Origin: Pseudomonas poae
Lineage (GTDB): Bacteria; Pseudomonadota; Gammaproteobacteria; Pseudomonadales; Pseudomonadaceae
Assembly (NCBI RefSeq): GCF_001439785.1
Contig: NZ_JYLI01000012.1
Span: 1 to 64,000, forward strand
DNA: 64,000 nt
Reading direction: 5' to 3'
Part shown: positions 33,272-44,366 of the stretch, one piece after another
Layout: each line of letters opens with the position of its first letter
How positions within the stretch are numbered: position 1 is the first letter of the stretch
Made by a program: the position numbers and the translations under genes
Notes under the pieces: generated by a model
The model's input: the letters and a program-made list of their open reading frames with translations, nothing else
Told to the model about the DNA's origin: nothing
Databases searched by the model: none

Positions 33272-33979
33272 ATGACCGAGCTGGCGCGCTTGAAGTTTTA
33301 TGCCACTCAAGCCCACTCCTGCAGCTATCTGCCCGACGAGCAGGCCACCACGCTGTTCCTCGACCCCAGCCAGCCCATGGACGTGCATGTGTACGCCGAC
33401 CTCTCGGAAATGGGGTTTCGGCGCAGCGGCGATCACCTGTATCGACCGCACTGCCAGCACTGCAATGCCTGCGTCCCGGCGCGCATCCCGGTGACGCAGT
33501 TTGTGCCCGACCGCAACCAGAAGCGCATCCTCAAGCGCAACGCCGACCTGACGGTGACGCCTGCCCTGCCCAGGTTCACCGAGGAATACTTCGACCTTTA
33601 TCAGCGCTATATCGAACAGCGGCATGCCGACGGCGATATGTTCCCGCCCAGCCGCGACCAGTTTTCCACTTTTCTGGTGCGTGACCTGCCCTTCTCGCGT
33701 TTTTACGAGTTTCGCCTGGAGGGTCGTCTGGTGGCCGTCGCCGTCACCGACTTGCTGCCCAATGGCCTGTCGGCGGTTTATACCTTCTACGAGCCCAGGG
33801 AAGAGCGCCGCAGCCTCGGACGCTTTGCAATCCTGTGGCAGATCAGCGAGACGCTGCGCCAGGAACTGGAAGCGGTGTACCTCGGTTACTGGATCAAAAA
33901 CTGCCAAAAGATGAACTACAAGACCCAATATCGGCCCATTGAGCTGCTGATTAATCAAAGATGGGTCACGCTTAACTAG
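33272..33979 (+). CDS. ate: Arginyltransferase-type aminoacyl-tRNA--protein transferase (Bpt)
   Basis: A 235-aa homologue of eukaryotic ATE1. Seen motifs are [20 protein letters not shown] with the N-terminal cysteine region, [20 protein letters not shown] (HCxxC-type cysteines) and the C-terminal [20 protein letters not shown]. Bacterial proteins of this Bpt type add leucine to N-terminal Asp or Glu. Together with aat it supplies the secondary and tertiary destabilising residues of the N-degron pathway. It starts 56 bp after aat on the same strand; ATG at 33272 has GAGGG upstream. Confidence 0.94.
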
Positions 33980-34079
33980 AACCCCTTGGCTTGAACACCC
34001 TTTTTCGGGCACAATGCACGCCGCTTTTGCCTGGCGCAGTTGCACCGGGCCATTCACTGGATACCGAGGGCTTTACTGC

Positions 34080-34298
34080 ATGTCGAAAGAAGACAGCTTC
34101 GAAATGGAAGGCACTGTCGTCGACACCCTGCCCAACACCATGTTTCGTGTGGAGTTGGAAAATGGGCACGTCGTAACCGCGCATATCTCCGGCAAGATGC
34201 GCAAGAACTACATCCGTATTCTTACCGGTGACAAAGTGCGCGTCGAGCTGACGCCCTATGACTTGAGCAAAGGGCGCATCACTTACCGCGCTCGCTAA
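34080..34298 (+). CDS. infA: Translation initiation factor IF-1
   Basis: A 72-aa S1/OB-fold protein: [40 protein letters not shown] and [16 protein letters not shown], near identical to the IF-1 family throughout Proteobacteria. It binds the ribosomal A site of the 30S subunit during initiation. The ATG at 34080 is the conserved start. It is followed after 15 bp by a strong terminator and so is its own short transcript or the last gene after aat-ate. Confidence 0.98.
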
Positions 34299-34310
34299 GC
34301 AAGTCAATAC

Positions 34311-34338
34311 AAAACGCCCGGTTATGCCGGGCGTTTTT
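34311..34338 (+). terminator. Terminator after infA
   Basis: ACGCCCGG, TTATG loop and CCGGGCGT followed by TTTTTG, with an A-tract before the stem. Confidence 0.92.
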
Positions 34339-34372
34339 GTGTGCACATGATTTAACAGTCACTACTTGACCC

Positions 34373-34461
34373 TGTGGGAGCTGGCTTGCCTGCGATAGCA
34401 TTGGATCAGCTAAGCAGGTAGTGGCTGACAGACCACGATCGCAGGCAAGCCAGCTCCCACA
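34373..34461. repeat. REPIN between infA and clpA
   Basis: TGTGGGAGCTGGCTTGCCTG (from 34373) and its inverted partner CAGGCAAGCCAGCTCCCACA (to 34461) are 24-bp perfect arms around about 41 bp. It is the 'ggcttgcctgcgat' REP class and stands between convergent infA and clpA. Confidence 0.9.
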
Positions 34462-34496
34462 GTTGATCTTCAGTGATCAACCGACCGACCCAGACA

Positions 34497-34522
34497 GCAA
34501 AAAGGCGCCTTTCGGCGCCTTT
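34497..34522 (-). terminator. Terminator after clpA
   Basis: On the minus strand AAAGGCGCC, a GAAA loop and GGCGCCTTT followed by a T-tract (AAAAA on the plus strand at 34499-34503). It lies 19 bp beyond the clpA stop. Confidence 0.88.
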
Positions 34523-34540
34523 GGTATTGCTGTGGAGCGA

Positions 34541-36811
34541 TCAGGCCATTTCTGCGGTGGTCTCGAACTCGAAGGTCAGCTCGCCATCCTTCAAATCGAT
34601 ATGCACCACGCCGCCATGGTCGGCAAGTTCGCCGAACAGGATCTCTTCAGCCAATGGCCGCTTGATCTTGTCCTGGATCAGACGCGCCATCGGGCGAGCG
34701 CCCATTGCCGCATCATAGCCACCCTCGGCGATCCAGCTGCGCGCCGCTTCCGTTACGTCCAGTTGCACGCGCTTGTCTTCCAACTGCGCCTGCAGCTCGG
34801 TAAGGAACTTGTCCACCACGCTCTTGATAACCTCATGGCTGAGGCGACCAAACTGGATGATGGTGTCCAGACGGTTGCGGAACTCCGGCGTAAAGCTCTT
34901 CTTGATCACTTCCATCGCATCGGAAGAATGATCCTGATGACTGAAGCCGATCGAGGCCCGCGCGGCAGTTTCGGCACCGGCGTTGGTGGTCATGATCACG
35001 ATCACGTTGCGGAAGTCCGCCTTGCGCCCGTTGTTGTCGGTCAGGGTACCGTGGTCCATCACCTGCAGCAGCAGGTTGAAGACTTCCGGGTGCGCCTTCT
35101 CGATTTCATCGAGCAGCAATACGCAATGCGGTTGCTTGGTGATCGCCTCGGTCAACAGACCGCCCTGATCGAAGCCGACGTAGCCCGGAGGCGCACCGAT
35201 CAGGCGCGACACGGTGTGGCGCTCCATATATTCGGACATGTCGAAGCGCACCAGCTCGATCCCCATGGCCTTGGCCAGTTGTCGCGCCGCCTCGGTCTTG
35301 CCGACGCCGGTAGGGCCTGCGAACAGGAACGAACCCACCGGTTTGTCCGGCGACTTGAGACCCGCACGCGACAGCTTGATGGCCGTGGACAACGAATCGA
35401 TCGCAGCATCCTGGCCAAACACCGTGAGCTTGAGGTCGCGCTCCAGGTTACGCAGCAGCTCCTTGTCGGAACTGGTGACGTGTTTTGGCGGAATCCGCGC
35501 AATCTTCGCCACGATGTCCTCGACCTGAGGCACGTCGATGCGCTTCACACGTTTTTCGACCGGCTGCAGGCGTTGATAAGCGCCTGCCTCGTCGATTACG
35601 TCGATGGCCTTGTCCGGCATATGCCGGTCATTGATGTAGCGCGATGCAAGCTCCGCCGCAGCCCGCAGCGCCTCATCGGTGTACTCGATGCCATGGTGCG
35701 CCTCGAAACGCCCCTTGAGCCCGCGCAGAATGCCGATGGTGTCTTCAACCGAAGGTTCGGACACGTCGACCTTCTGGAAGCGTCGCGCCAAGGCACGGTC
35801 TTTTTCGAAGATGCCGCGAAATTCCTGGAACGTCGTCGAACCAATGCAACGAATATCACCCGACGACAGCAACGGCTTGAGCAGGTTGGACGCATCCATC
35901 ACCCCGCCAGACGCCGCACCGGCACCGATGATAGTGTGGATTTCGTCGATGAACAGAATGGCTTGCGGGCGTTTTTTCAGCTCGCCGAGCAGCGCCTTGA
36001 AGCGCTTTTCGAAGTCGCCACGGTACTTGGTGCCAGCGAGCAACGCGCCGAGATCAAGGGAGTAGACGACGCTATTGGCCAGCAGATCCGGCACTTGATT
36101 GTCGACGATGCGCTTGGCCAGGCCTTCGGCGATCGCGGTTTTACCCACACCGGCCTCACCCACCAGCAACGGGTTGTTCTTGCGCCGGCGCGCGAGGATC
36201 TGCGCCACACGCTCGACCTCAAGCTCACGACCTACCAGCGGATCGATCCGCCCCTGGCGCGCCAGCTCGTTGAGGTTGCTGGCATAGGCATCCAGCGGGT
36301 TGCTTGAAGAAGAAGACTCACCGCCCTCGTCGTCCTGCATATCCTGCTCACCCTCGGAATGCTCGCCGTGCCCGGGCACCTTGGAGATACCGTGGGCGAT
36401 GTAATTGACCACGTCGATACGGGCCACGCTCTGCTGCTTGAGCAGGAACACGGCCTGGCTTTCCTGTTCGCTGAAAATGGCAACAAGCACGTTGGCGCCT
36501 GTTACTTCACGCTTGCCGGAGCTCTGTACGTGGAACACAGCACGCTGCAGTACCCGCTGGAAGCCCAGGGTTGGCTGGGTTTCGCGATCCTCGTCATGCA
36601 CGGGGATCAGCGGCGTGGTGGAGTCGATAAACTCCTGCAGGTCATGCTTGAGTTTGTCGAGGTTGGCGCCGCACGCACGTAAAACGGTAGCGGCAGCTTC
36701 GTTATCCAAAAGTGCCAGCAGCAGGTGCTCGACGGTCATGAATTCATGACGCTTCGAGCGAGCCTCCTTGAAGGCAAGATTGAGGGTGACTTCGAGCTCG
36801 CGGTTTAACAT
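34541..36811 (-). CDS. clpA: ATP-dependent Clp protease ATP-binding subunit ClpA
   Basis: ClpA is the AAA+ unfoldase partner of ClpP. The 756-aa protein has the N-domain (1-145, MLNRELEVTLNLAFKEARSK), an acidic linker (150-172, EGEQDMQDDEGGESSSSS), a first AAA domain with Walker A GEAGVGKT at 218-225, a second AAA domain with Walker A GPTGVGKT at 499-506, and the ClpP-docking IGF tripeptide in RASIGFSHQD. Its N-domain receives substrates from ClpS, encoded 29 bp upstream on the same strand. The pair forms the end point of the N-degron pathway fed by aat and ate. Confidence 0.97.
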   Translation of the reverse strand: MLNRELEVTLNLAFKEARSKRHEFMTVEHLLLALLDNEAAATVLRACGANLDKLKHDLQEFIDSTTPLIPVHDEDRETQPTLGFQRVLQRAVFHVQSSGKREVTGANVLVAIFSEQESQAVFLLKQQSVARIDVVNYIAHGISKVPGHGEHSEGEQDMQDDEGGESSSSSNPLDAYASNLNELARQGRIDPLVGRELEVERVAQILARRRKNNPLLVGEAGVGKTAIAEGLAKRIVDNQVPDLLANSVVYSLDLGALLAGTKYRGDFEKRFKALLGELKKRPQAILFIDEIHTIIGAGAASGGVMDASNLLKPLLSSGDIRCIGSTTFQEFRGIFEKDRALARRFQKVDVSEPSVEDTIGILRGLKGRFEAHHGIEYTDEALRAAAELASRYINDRHMPDKAIDVIDEAGAYQRLQPVEKRVKRIDVPQVEDIVAKIARIPPKHVTSSDKELLRNLERDLKLTVFGQDAAIDSLSTAIKLSRAGLKSPDKPVGSFLFAGPTGVGKTEAARQLAKAMGIELVRFDMSEYMERHTVSRLIGAPPGYVGFDQGGLLTEAITKQPHCVLLLDEIEKAHPEVFNLLLQVMDHGTLTDNNGRKADFRNVIVIMTTNAGAETAARASIGFSHQDHSSDAMEVIKKSFTPEFRNRLDTIIQFGRLSHEVIKSVVDKFLTELQAQLEDKRVQLDVTEAARSWIAEGGYDAAMGARPMARLIQDKIKRPLAEEILFGELADHGGVVHIDLKDGELTFEFETTAEMA

Positions 36812-36840
36812 AGCTTCACCTCATACCCAAGTGGTCGGCG

Positions 36841-37209
36841 TTAACCGTCCTTCTCGATTTCACAGAGTAGCGGATGCTGGCTTTCCCTGGCGTACTGGTT
36901 GACCTGCATGGCCTTTGTCTCGGCTATGTCGCGGGTAAACACTCCACATACTGCCCGTCCTTCTGTGTGAACGGCCAGCATTACCTTGGTCGCCAACTCG
37001 CGGTTCAGGTTAAAAAACACCTCGAGCACTTCGACCACGAAATCCATCGGTGTGTAGTCATCATTGAACAAAACCACCTTGTACATCGGCGGCGCCTGTA
37101 GAGCAGGCTTGGCCTCCTGAACAGCAATGCCTGCAGAACCGTCGTCCTCGTGTTGGTGATCCGGGCGATCCTGATTGAAGGTTAGTCGAATCTGGCTGAT
37201 TGCATGCAT
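36841..37209 (-). CDS. clpS: ATP-dependent Clp protease adaptor ClpS
   Basis: ClpS binds primary destabilising N-termini (Leu, Phe, Tyr, Trp) and delivers them to ClpA. The 122-aa protein has a flexible N-terminus of about 40 aa, then APPMYKVVLFNDDYTPMDFV with the NDD-(Y/F)T pocket residues, VMLAVHTEGRAVCGVFTRDI, and ETKAMQVNQYARESQHPLLC. The histidine and the two aspartates for N-terminal amino-group binding are present. It is divergent from cspD and upstream of clpA. Confidence 0.97.
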   Translation of the reverse strand: MHAISQIRLTFNQDRPDHQHEDDGSAGIAVQEAKPALQAPPMYKVVLFNDDYTPMDFVVEVLEVFFNLNRELATKVMLAVHTEGRAVCGVFTRDIAETKAMQVNQYARESQHPLLCEIEKDG

Positions 37210-37432
37210 GGAAAGAAAGGTTCGTCAGTGGTTCAGTAACAGTGGTGGGGGCGGGCTGTCAGAATTTCAACTCCTGACAGCGAGTCGCCTTGACTATCGG
37301 CAAATCGGTGTTACAACCAATAGAACCCACAGTGGGTAAAAAAGGTCCGCGCAGTCAACCTTATTTATTCGGGTTAGGACGGATAAACTGGATGATACTC
37401 CAGTGATGGAGTCTGGTGCAGAGGGATATGGT

Positions 37433-37726
37433 ATGTATGGCGTCAAGATCAATGGCAAGGTCAAATGGTTTAACAATGCCAAAGGGTATGGATTCATTAT
37501 TGAGGATGGCAAGTCCGAGGACCTTTTTGCTCATTACTCGGCAATTAGCATGGAGGGATACAAAACGCTGAAAGCGGGACAACCCGTGTCCTTTGAGATC
37601 GTTCAAGGACCCAAGGGGCTGCATGCCGTCGCTATTTGTGCTGTTTGCGCACAAGCCCCCGGGAAAACCCACGACGAAACCCACGACGCACAGATTGCTC
37701 AGCAGGAAATAAAAGAACTGGCCTAG
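37433..37726 (+). CDS. cspD: Cold-shock domain protein CspD
   Basis: A 97-aa protein with one cold-shock domain: NGKVKWFNNAKGYGFIIEDG (RNP1, KGYGFI) and EDLFAHYSAI (RNP2-like DLFAHY). In E. coli CspD is a stationary-phase inhibitor of replication that binds single-stranded DNA. This one has a C-terminal tail of about 30 polar residues (AQAPGKTHDETHDAQIAQQE). The start at 37433 has GAGGGA 7 nt upstream; two in-frame ATGs at 37403/37406 have poorer sites. It diverges from clpS, as commonly seen in this family. Confidence 0.93.
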   Translation: MYGVKINGKVKWFNNAKGYGFIIEDGKSEDLFAHYSAISMEGYKTLKAGQPVSFEIVQGPKGLHAVAICAVCAQAPGKTHDETHDAQIAQQEIKELA

Positions 37727-37757
37727 CCAGGTGCCTGGTTGAGCGGCCTGCAAAACA

Positions 37758-37799
37758 AAACCGGCCACCCTGACATGATCAGGATGGCCGGTTTTTTTC
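37758..37799. terminator. Bidirectional terminator between cspD and icd
   Basis: CCGGCCACCCTGA and TCAGGATGGCCGG (one mismatch) around a CATGA loop, with AAAACAAAA on one side and TTTTTTT on the other, serve the convergent genes. Confidence 0.92.
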
Positions 37800-37808
37800 A
37801 GCCTCATC

Positions 37809-39065
37809 TTACATATGCGAAATCAATGCATCGCCAAAACCCGACGACGACACCAGCGTCGCCCCATCCATCAGGCGCTCGAAGTCATACGTGACGGTCT
37901 TGGCCGAAATAGCCCCATTGGTGCCTTTTATAATCAGGTCTGCCGCCTCGATCCAGCCCATATGGCGCAGCATCATTTCCGCCGACAGAATCAGCGAGCC
38001 CGGGTTAACCTGGTCCTTGCCCGCGTACTTGGGCGCTGTCCCATGGGTAGCCTCGAACATGGCCACGGTGTCGGACAGGTTGGCCCCCGGCGCAATGCCA
38101 ATACCGCCCACTTCCGCCGCCAGCGCATCCGACAGGTAGTCACCATTCAGGTTAAGCGTGGCGATCACGTCATATTCAGCCGGACGCAGCAGGATCTGCT
38201 GAAGCATGGCGTCGGCAATGGCGTCCTTGACCACTACATTCCTGCCCGTTTTGGGATTCTTGAACTGCATCCACGGGCCACCGTCGAGCAGGGTCGCACC
38301 AAACTCCTTCTCGGCGATGCCATAGGCCCACTCTTTGAAGGCGCCCTCAGTAAACTTCATGATGTTGCCTTTATGCACGATCGTCAGCGAATCACGGTCG
38401 TTGTCCACCACGTACTGCAGGGCCTTGCGCGCCAGACGCTCGGTGCCCTCCTTTGACACGGGTTTGACGCCAATGCCGCAGTCCTGATCGAAGCGGATCT
38501 TGGTGACGCCCATTTCTTCCTTGAGAAACTTGATGACCTTGATCGCTTCCGGCGAGCCGGCCTTCCATTCGATACCGGCGTAAATGTCCTCGGAGTTTTC
38601 GCGAAAGATGGTCATGTCCACATCCCCAGGCTTCTTCACGGGACTGGGTACGCCTTCGAACCAGCGCACCGGGCGCAGGCACACGTACAGGTCCAGTTGC
38701 TGACGCAGGGCCACGTTCAGCGAACGGATCCCGCCACCTACCGGCGTGGTCAGCGGGCCCTTGATGGACACCACGTAATCCTTTACTGCATCAAGGGTTT
38801 CCTGGGGCAGCCAGGTGTCCTGGTCGTAGACTTGAGTCGCCTTCTCGCCGGCGTACACCTCCATCCAGGAGATTTTGCGCTTGCCGCCGTAGGCCTTTTC
38901 AACCGCTGCATCGACCACCTTGATCATCACCGGGCTGATGTCGACGCCAATACCGTCGCCTTCGATGTAGGGGATGATCGGTTGGTCGGGCACATTGAGA
39001 GAATGGTCTGCATTGACGGTGATTTTGTCGCCGACGGCCGGAACCTGAATTTTCTGGTATCCCAT
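37809..39065 (-). CDS. icd: NADP-dependent isocitrate dehydrogenase (dimeric type)
   Basis: Icd converts isocitrate to 2-oxoglutarate with NADP in the TCA cycle. The 418-aa protein begins MGYQKIQVPAVGDKITVN; it has TTPVGGGIRSLNVALRQQLD, whose serine corresponds to the site phosphorylated by AceK in E. coli, the substrate-binding RENSEDIYAGIEW, and the C-terminal NADP motif PMFEATHGTAPKYAG-like AMFEATHGTAPKYAGK. ATG at 39065 is chosen over the ATG four codons earlier. It is divergent from the monomeric isozyme idh. Confidence 0.96.
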   Translation of the reverse strand: MGYQKIQVPAVGDKITVNADHSLNVPDQPIIPYIEGDGIGVDISPVMIKVVDAAVEKAYGGKRKISWMEVYAGEKATQVYDQDTWLPQETLDAVKDYVVSIKGPLTTPVGGGIRSLNVALRQQLDLYVCLRPVRWFEGVPSPVKKPGDVDMTIFRENSEDIYAGIEWKAGSPEAIKVIKFLKEEMGVTKIRFDQDCGIGVKPVSKEGTERLARKALQYVVDNDRDSLTIVHKGNIMKFTEGAFKEWAYGIAEKEFGATLLDGGPWMQFKNPKTGRNVVVKDAIADAMLQQILLRPAEYDVIATLNLNGDYLSDALAAEVGGIGIAPGANLSDTVAMFEATHGTAPKYAGKDQVNPGSLILSAEMMLRHMGWIEAADLIIKGTNGAISAKTVTYDFERLMDGATLVSSSGFGDALISHM

Positions 39066-39559
39066 GCTGAACTCCATCTATGGATTGAACATCTGGCTGC
39101 GTTCGAGCCTACTCCAGATAAATGACACCTGACACCCGGCGCCCTGCCCATTTGCTTCGAAACAACGTCATTTGTCGCCTACAAGCTATATAAAAACGGC
39201 AAAGTCGCCAATCTTGAGCACATCGAGCAATCTCAAGCGCGCCCCACCCGCCTGCGACCTTTAGACCAATGGACGACGCCCCTTTTGTGTGAAGGCTCTA
39301 CGTGAGCATAGCGACCTATGTATAATGCTGCCGCTGACCCAAGAGTCACGACGGCTGACCGCTCTGGAACAGGTGCCTTCAGCTGCCGAGCCGGACTACT
39401 ACAATAGTCCACCCGCTTGACGCTCGACTGATGCAACTCAACATCACCGCGAAGAAACCTCGACATTTCGCTCATGGATGACTTTGAACGAACGCGCTCA
39501 ACCCGGCGCATCTCGAGTTTCTGCGCACGCTTTCAGCAAAGAAGAGAGTTAATCCGAAT
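39066..39559. other. Divergent icd/idh intergenic region, 494 bp
   Basis: No gene is seen. A TATAAT at 39321-39326 in the + direction, 234 bp before idh, is the best -10 candidate but has a weak -35, so an activator may be needed. GAGAG at 39550-39554 precedes the idh ATG. On the other strand a GGAG lies before the icd ATG. Confidence 0.45.
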
Positions 39560-41785
<2,226 letters not shown>

Positions 41786-41802
41786 GGTTGTAAAGATGCA
41801 AA

Positions 41803-41829
41803 GAAGCCCCGGCCAAGTGCCGGGGTTTC
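41803..41829 (+). terminator. Terminator after idh
   Basis: GCCCCGGC, CAAGT loop and GCCGGGGT followed by TTCTGCTTTT, 18 bp beyond the idh stop. Confidence 0.85.
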
Positions 41830-41863
41830 TGCTTTTAGGGACTTCATTGAAGAAACCCAATCA

Positions 41864-41956
41864 AATGTGGGAGCTGGCTTGCCTGCGATTGCAGTCTGTC
41901 AGTTCATACAGGTGTAGCTGACCCACCGCCATCGCAGGCAAGCCAGCTCCCACATT
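41864..41956. repeat. REPIN between idh and the Nudix gene
   Basis: Arms AATGTGGGAGCTGGCTTGCC (from 41864) and GGCAAGCCAGCTCCCACATT (to 41956), 26 bp each and perfectly inverted, flank about 41 bp. It is the same class as the doublet at 34373-34461. Confidence 0.9.
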
Positions 41957-41989
41957 GACCGAGTCACCTTCCAGATACCGAGGCTTGCA

Positions 41990-42436
41990 ATGACCTGGCT
42001 CCCCCACATCACCGTCGCCACCCTCGTCGAAGACAACGGCCGCTTCCTGATGGTCGAAGAACTCAAGGGCGGGCGCGCCGTGCTCAACCAGCCTGCCGGG
42101 CATCTGGAGCCGAAGGAGACCCTCACCGAAGCCGCCGTACGCGAAACCCTCGAAGAAACCGGCTGGGACGTCGAAGCCACCGGCATCGTCGGCATTTACC
42201 TCTACACCGCACCGAGCAATGGCGTGACCTACCAGCGCGTGTGTTTTATCGCCAAAGCGCTCAAGCACCACCCCGACTATCAACTCGACGAAGGCATCCT
42301 GCGGGCTCGCTGGCTGTCCCGTGACGAATTGATCGCCCTGCGCGCCGACTGGCGCAGCGAGCTGATCATCCGCTGTATCGATGATTATCTGGCTGGCCAG
42401 AGGCACAGCCTGGAATTGATCCGTCCTTCTCTTTAG
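41990..42436 (+). CDS. nudJ: Nudix hydrolase NudJ (phosphatase of HMP-PP / nucleotides)
   Basis: A 148-aa protein whose residues 37-59 form a complete Nudix box: G-x5-E-x7-REUxEExGU, with the core AAVRETLEETGWDV. E. coli NudJ hydrolyses thiamine pyrophosphate precursors and nucleoside di- and triphosphates. It begins MTWLPHITVATLVEDNGRFL and ends in a region typical of the NudJ subgroup (LRARWLSRDELIALRADWRS). It is the first gene of a run with mnmA, hflD and purB, as in other Gammaproteobacteria. Confidence 0.9.
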   Translation: MTWLPHITVATLVEDNGRFLMVEELKGGRAVLNQPAGHLEPKETLTEAAVRETLEETGWDVEATGIVGIYLYTAPSNGVTYQRVCFIAKALKHHPDYQLDEGILRARWLSRDELIALRADWRSELIIRCIDDYLAGQRHSLELIRPSL

Positions 42437-42495
42437 CCTTAGCGGCTTCGGCCTGCTAGAATCGCGTCCTTTTTCAAGACACCCGTTGAAACCCT

Positions 42496-43620
42496 ATGCG
42501 TGATCCAGCCCCTTCTGACACACAAAAGAAGCGCGTCATCGTCGGCATGTCCGGCGGCGTGGACTCTTCCGTTTCCGCCGTTCTGCTCTTGGAGCAGGGC
42601 TATGAGGTGGAAGGCCTGTTCATGAAGAACTGGGAAGAAGACGATGGAACGGAATACTGCACTGCCATGGACGACCTGGCGGATGCACAGGCCGTATGCG
42701 ACAAGATCGGTATCAAGCTGCACACCGCCAACTTCGCCGCCGAGTACTGGGACAATGTGTTCGAGCACTTCCTGGCCGAATACAAGGCCGGCCGCACGCC
42801 GAACCCGGACATCCTGTGCAACCGCGAGATCAAGTTCAAGGCGTTCCTCGACTACGCCCTGATGCTCGGCGCCGACCTGATCGCTACCGGGCACTACGTG
42901 CGCCGCCGCGATATCGATGGCCGCACCGAGCTGCTCAAGGGGCTGGACCCGAACAAGGATCAGAGCTACTTCCTGCACGCCGTCGGCGGCGAACAGATCG
43001 CCAAGACCCTGTTCCCGGTGGGCGAGCTGGAAAAACCCGAAGTGCGCAGAATCGCCGAGCAACATGGCCTGGCCACCGCCAAGAAGAAAGACTCCACCGG
43101 CATCTGCTTTATCGGTGAGCGCCGTTTCAGCGACTTCCTCAAGCAGTACCTGCCGGCGCAGCCGGGCGAGATCAAGACCCCCTCAGGCGAAGTCATCGGT
43201 CGTCACCACGGCCTTATGTACCACACCATCGGCCAGCGCCAGGGCCTGGGCATCGGCGGTTTGAAGGACGCCGGCGAAGAGCCGTGGTACGTGCTGGTCA
43301 AGGACCTGGAACACAACGTGCTGGTCGTCGGCCAGGGCAACGAGCACCCGCTGCTGTTTTCCGGCGCGCTGCTCGCGTCCGAGATCTACTGGGTCAACCC
43401 GGTAGACCTCAGCACACCGCGCCGCCTGACCGCCAAGGTGCGCTATCGCCAGGGCGACCAGCCCTGCACTCTGGAAAAAACCGCCAGCGGCTACCGTGCC
43501 ACCTTCGACGACCCGCAACGCGCGGTCACCCCGGGACAGTCTGTGGTGTTCTACGACGGCGAAATCTGCCTGGGCGGCGGCGTGATTGAAGTCGCGCAAG
43601 CCTGGAGCCACCCGGCATGA
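42496..43620 (+). CDS. mnmA: tRNA-specific 2-thiouridylase MnmA
   Basis: MnmA (TrmU) uses sulfur delivered by TusE to make 2-thiouridine at position 34 of Lys, Glu and Gln tRNAs. The 374-aa protein has a PP-loop SGGVDSS at 19-25, the two catalytic cysteines at 108 (NPDILCNREIKF) and 204 (DSTGICFIGERR) and the 'GHY.RR' adenylation segment. It overlaps hflD by 4 nt. Its sulfur donors tusDCBE are in the same window at 20.9-22.2 kb, but not in the same operon. Confidence 0.96.
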   Translation: MRDPAPSDTQKKRVIVGMSGGVDSSVSAVLLLEQGYEVEGLFMKNWEEDDGTEYCTAMDDLADAQAVCDKIGIKLHTANFAAEYWDNVFEHFLAEYKAGRTPNPDILCNREIKFKAFLDYALMLGADLIATGHYVRRRDIDGRTELLKGLDPNKDQSYFLHAVGGEQIAKTLFPVGELEKPEVRRIAEQHGLATAKKKDSTGICFIGERRFSDFLKQYLPAQPGEIKTPSGEVIGRHHGLMYHTIGQRQGLGIGGLKDAGEEPWYVLVKDLEHNVLVVGQGNEHPLLFSGALLASEIYWVNPVDLSTPRRLTAKVRYRQGDQPCTLEKTASGYRATFDDPQRAVTPGQSVVFYDGEICLGGGVIEVAQAWSHPA

Positions 43621-44240
43621 GTCCGACCCAGGAGCAATTGACGGCACTGGGCGGGGTGTTTCTTGCGGCGGTGCTGGTGGACAAGATCGCCAGGACCGGC
43701 CAGGTCACTGAAGCCGGCCTGACTTGCATGCTCGGCAGCCTGCTGATCCGCGACCCCAAGGACACCCTGGAAGTCTACGGTGGCGATGACCTGGCGCTGC
43801 GTGAAGGCTACCGTGCGCTGATCGGCGCCCTGGAGCGCGACCCCAGCACCCTGCAGCGCGAGCCGTTGCGCTACGCCCTGTCGATGCTCGGCCTGGAACG
43901 TCAACTGGCCAAGCGCGACGACATGCTCGACACCATCGGCAAGCGCCTGCCGCAGATCCAGTCCCAGGTCGAACACTTCGGCCCGGCCCATGAAAACGTG
44001 GTCGCAGCCTGCGGCGCGCTGTACCAGGACACCCTGAGCACCTTGCGCCAGCGCATTCAGGTGCACGGCGACATGCGCAACCTGCAGCAACCAAACAACG
44101 CCTCGAGGATCCGCGCGCTGCTGTTGGCCGGTATTCGTTCGGCGCGGTTGTGGCGACAGCTGGGCGGCCATCGCTGGCAACTGGTGATCAGCCGGCGCAA
44201 ATTGCTCAAAGAGCTTTATCCGTTGATGCGCAACGAATAA
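43617..44240 (+). CDS. hflD: High frequency lysogenization protein HflD
   Basis: A 207-aa all-helical membrane-associated protein, MSPTQEQLTALGGVFLAAVL at the start, GQVTEAGLTCMLGSLLIRDP and QLGGHRWQLVISRRKLLKEL near the end. In E. coli HflD binds the lambda CII protein and blocks its DNA binding; its native role is unclear but it is conserved between mnmA and purB. The ATG at 43617 overlaps the mnmA stop (ATGA). Confidence 0.93.
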   Translation: MSPTQEQLTALGGVFLAAVLVDKIARTGQVTEAGLTCMLGSLLIRDPKDTLEVYGGDDLALREGYRALIGALERDPSTLQREPLRYALSMLGLERQLAKRDDMLDTIGKRLPQIQSQVEHFGPAHENVVAACGALYQDTLSTLRQRIQVHGDMRNLQQPNNASRIRALLLAGIRSARLWRQLGGHRWQLVISRRKLLKELYPLMRNE

Positions 44241-44366
44241 GTCGCTGCAACAGGTGTATTTTCACGCCGTTACGCGTAATACGCCGGTCAGTTGGCAACG
44301 GACCGGCGAATTTTTTCATGTATGATACGCGCCCCATTTCGTTGCCCGACTGTCCGAGAGCACCCC

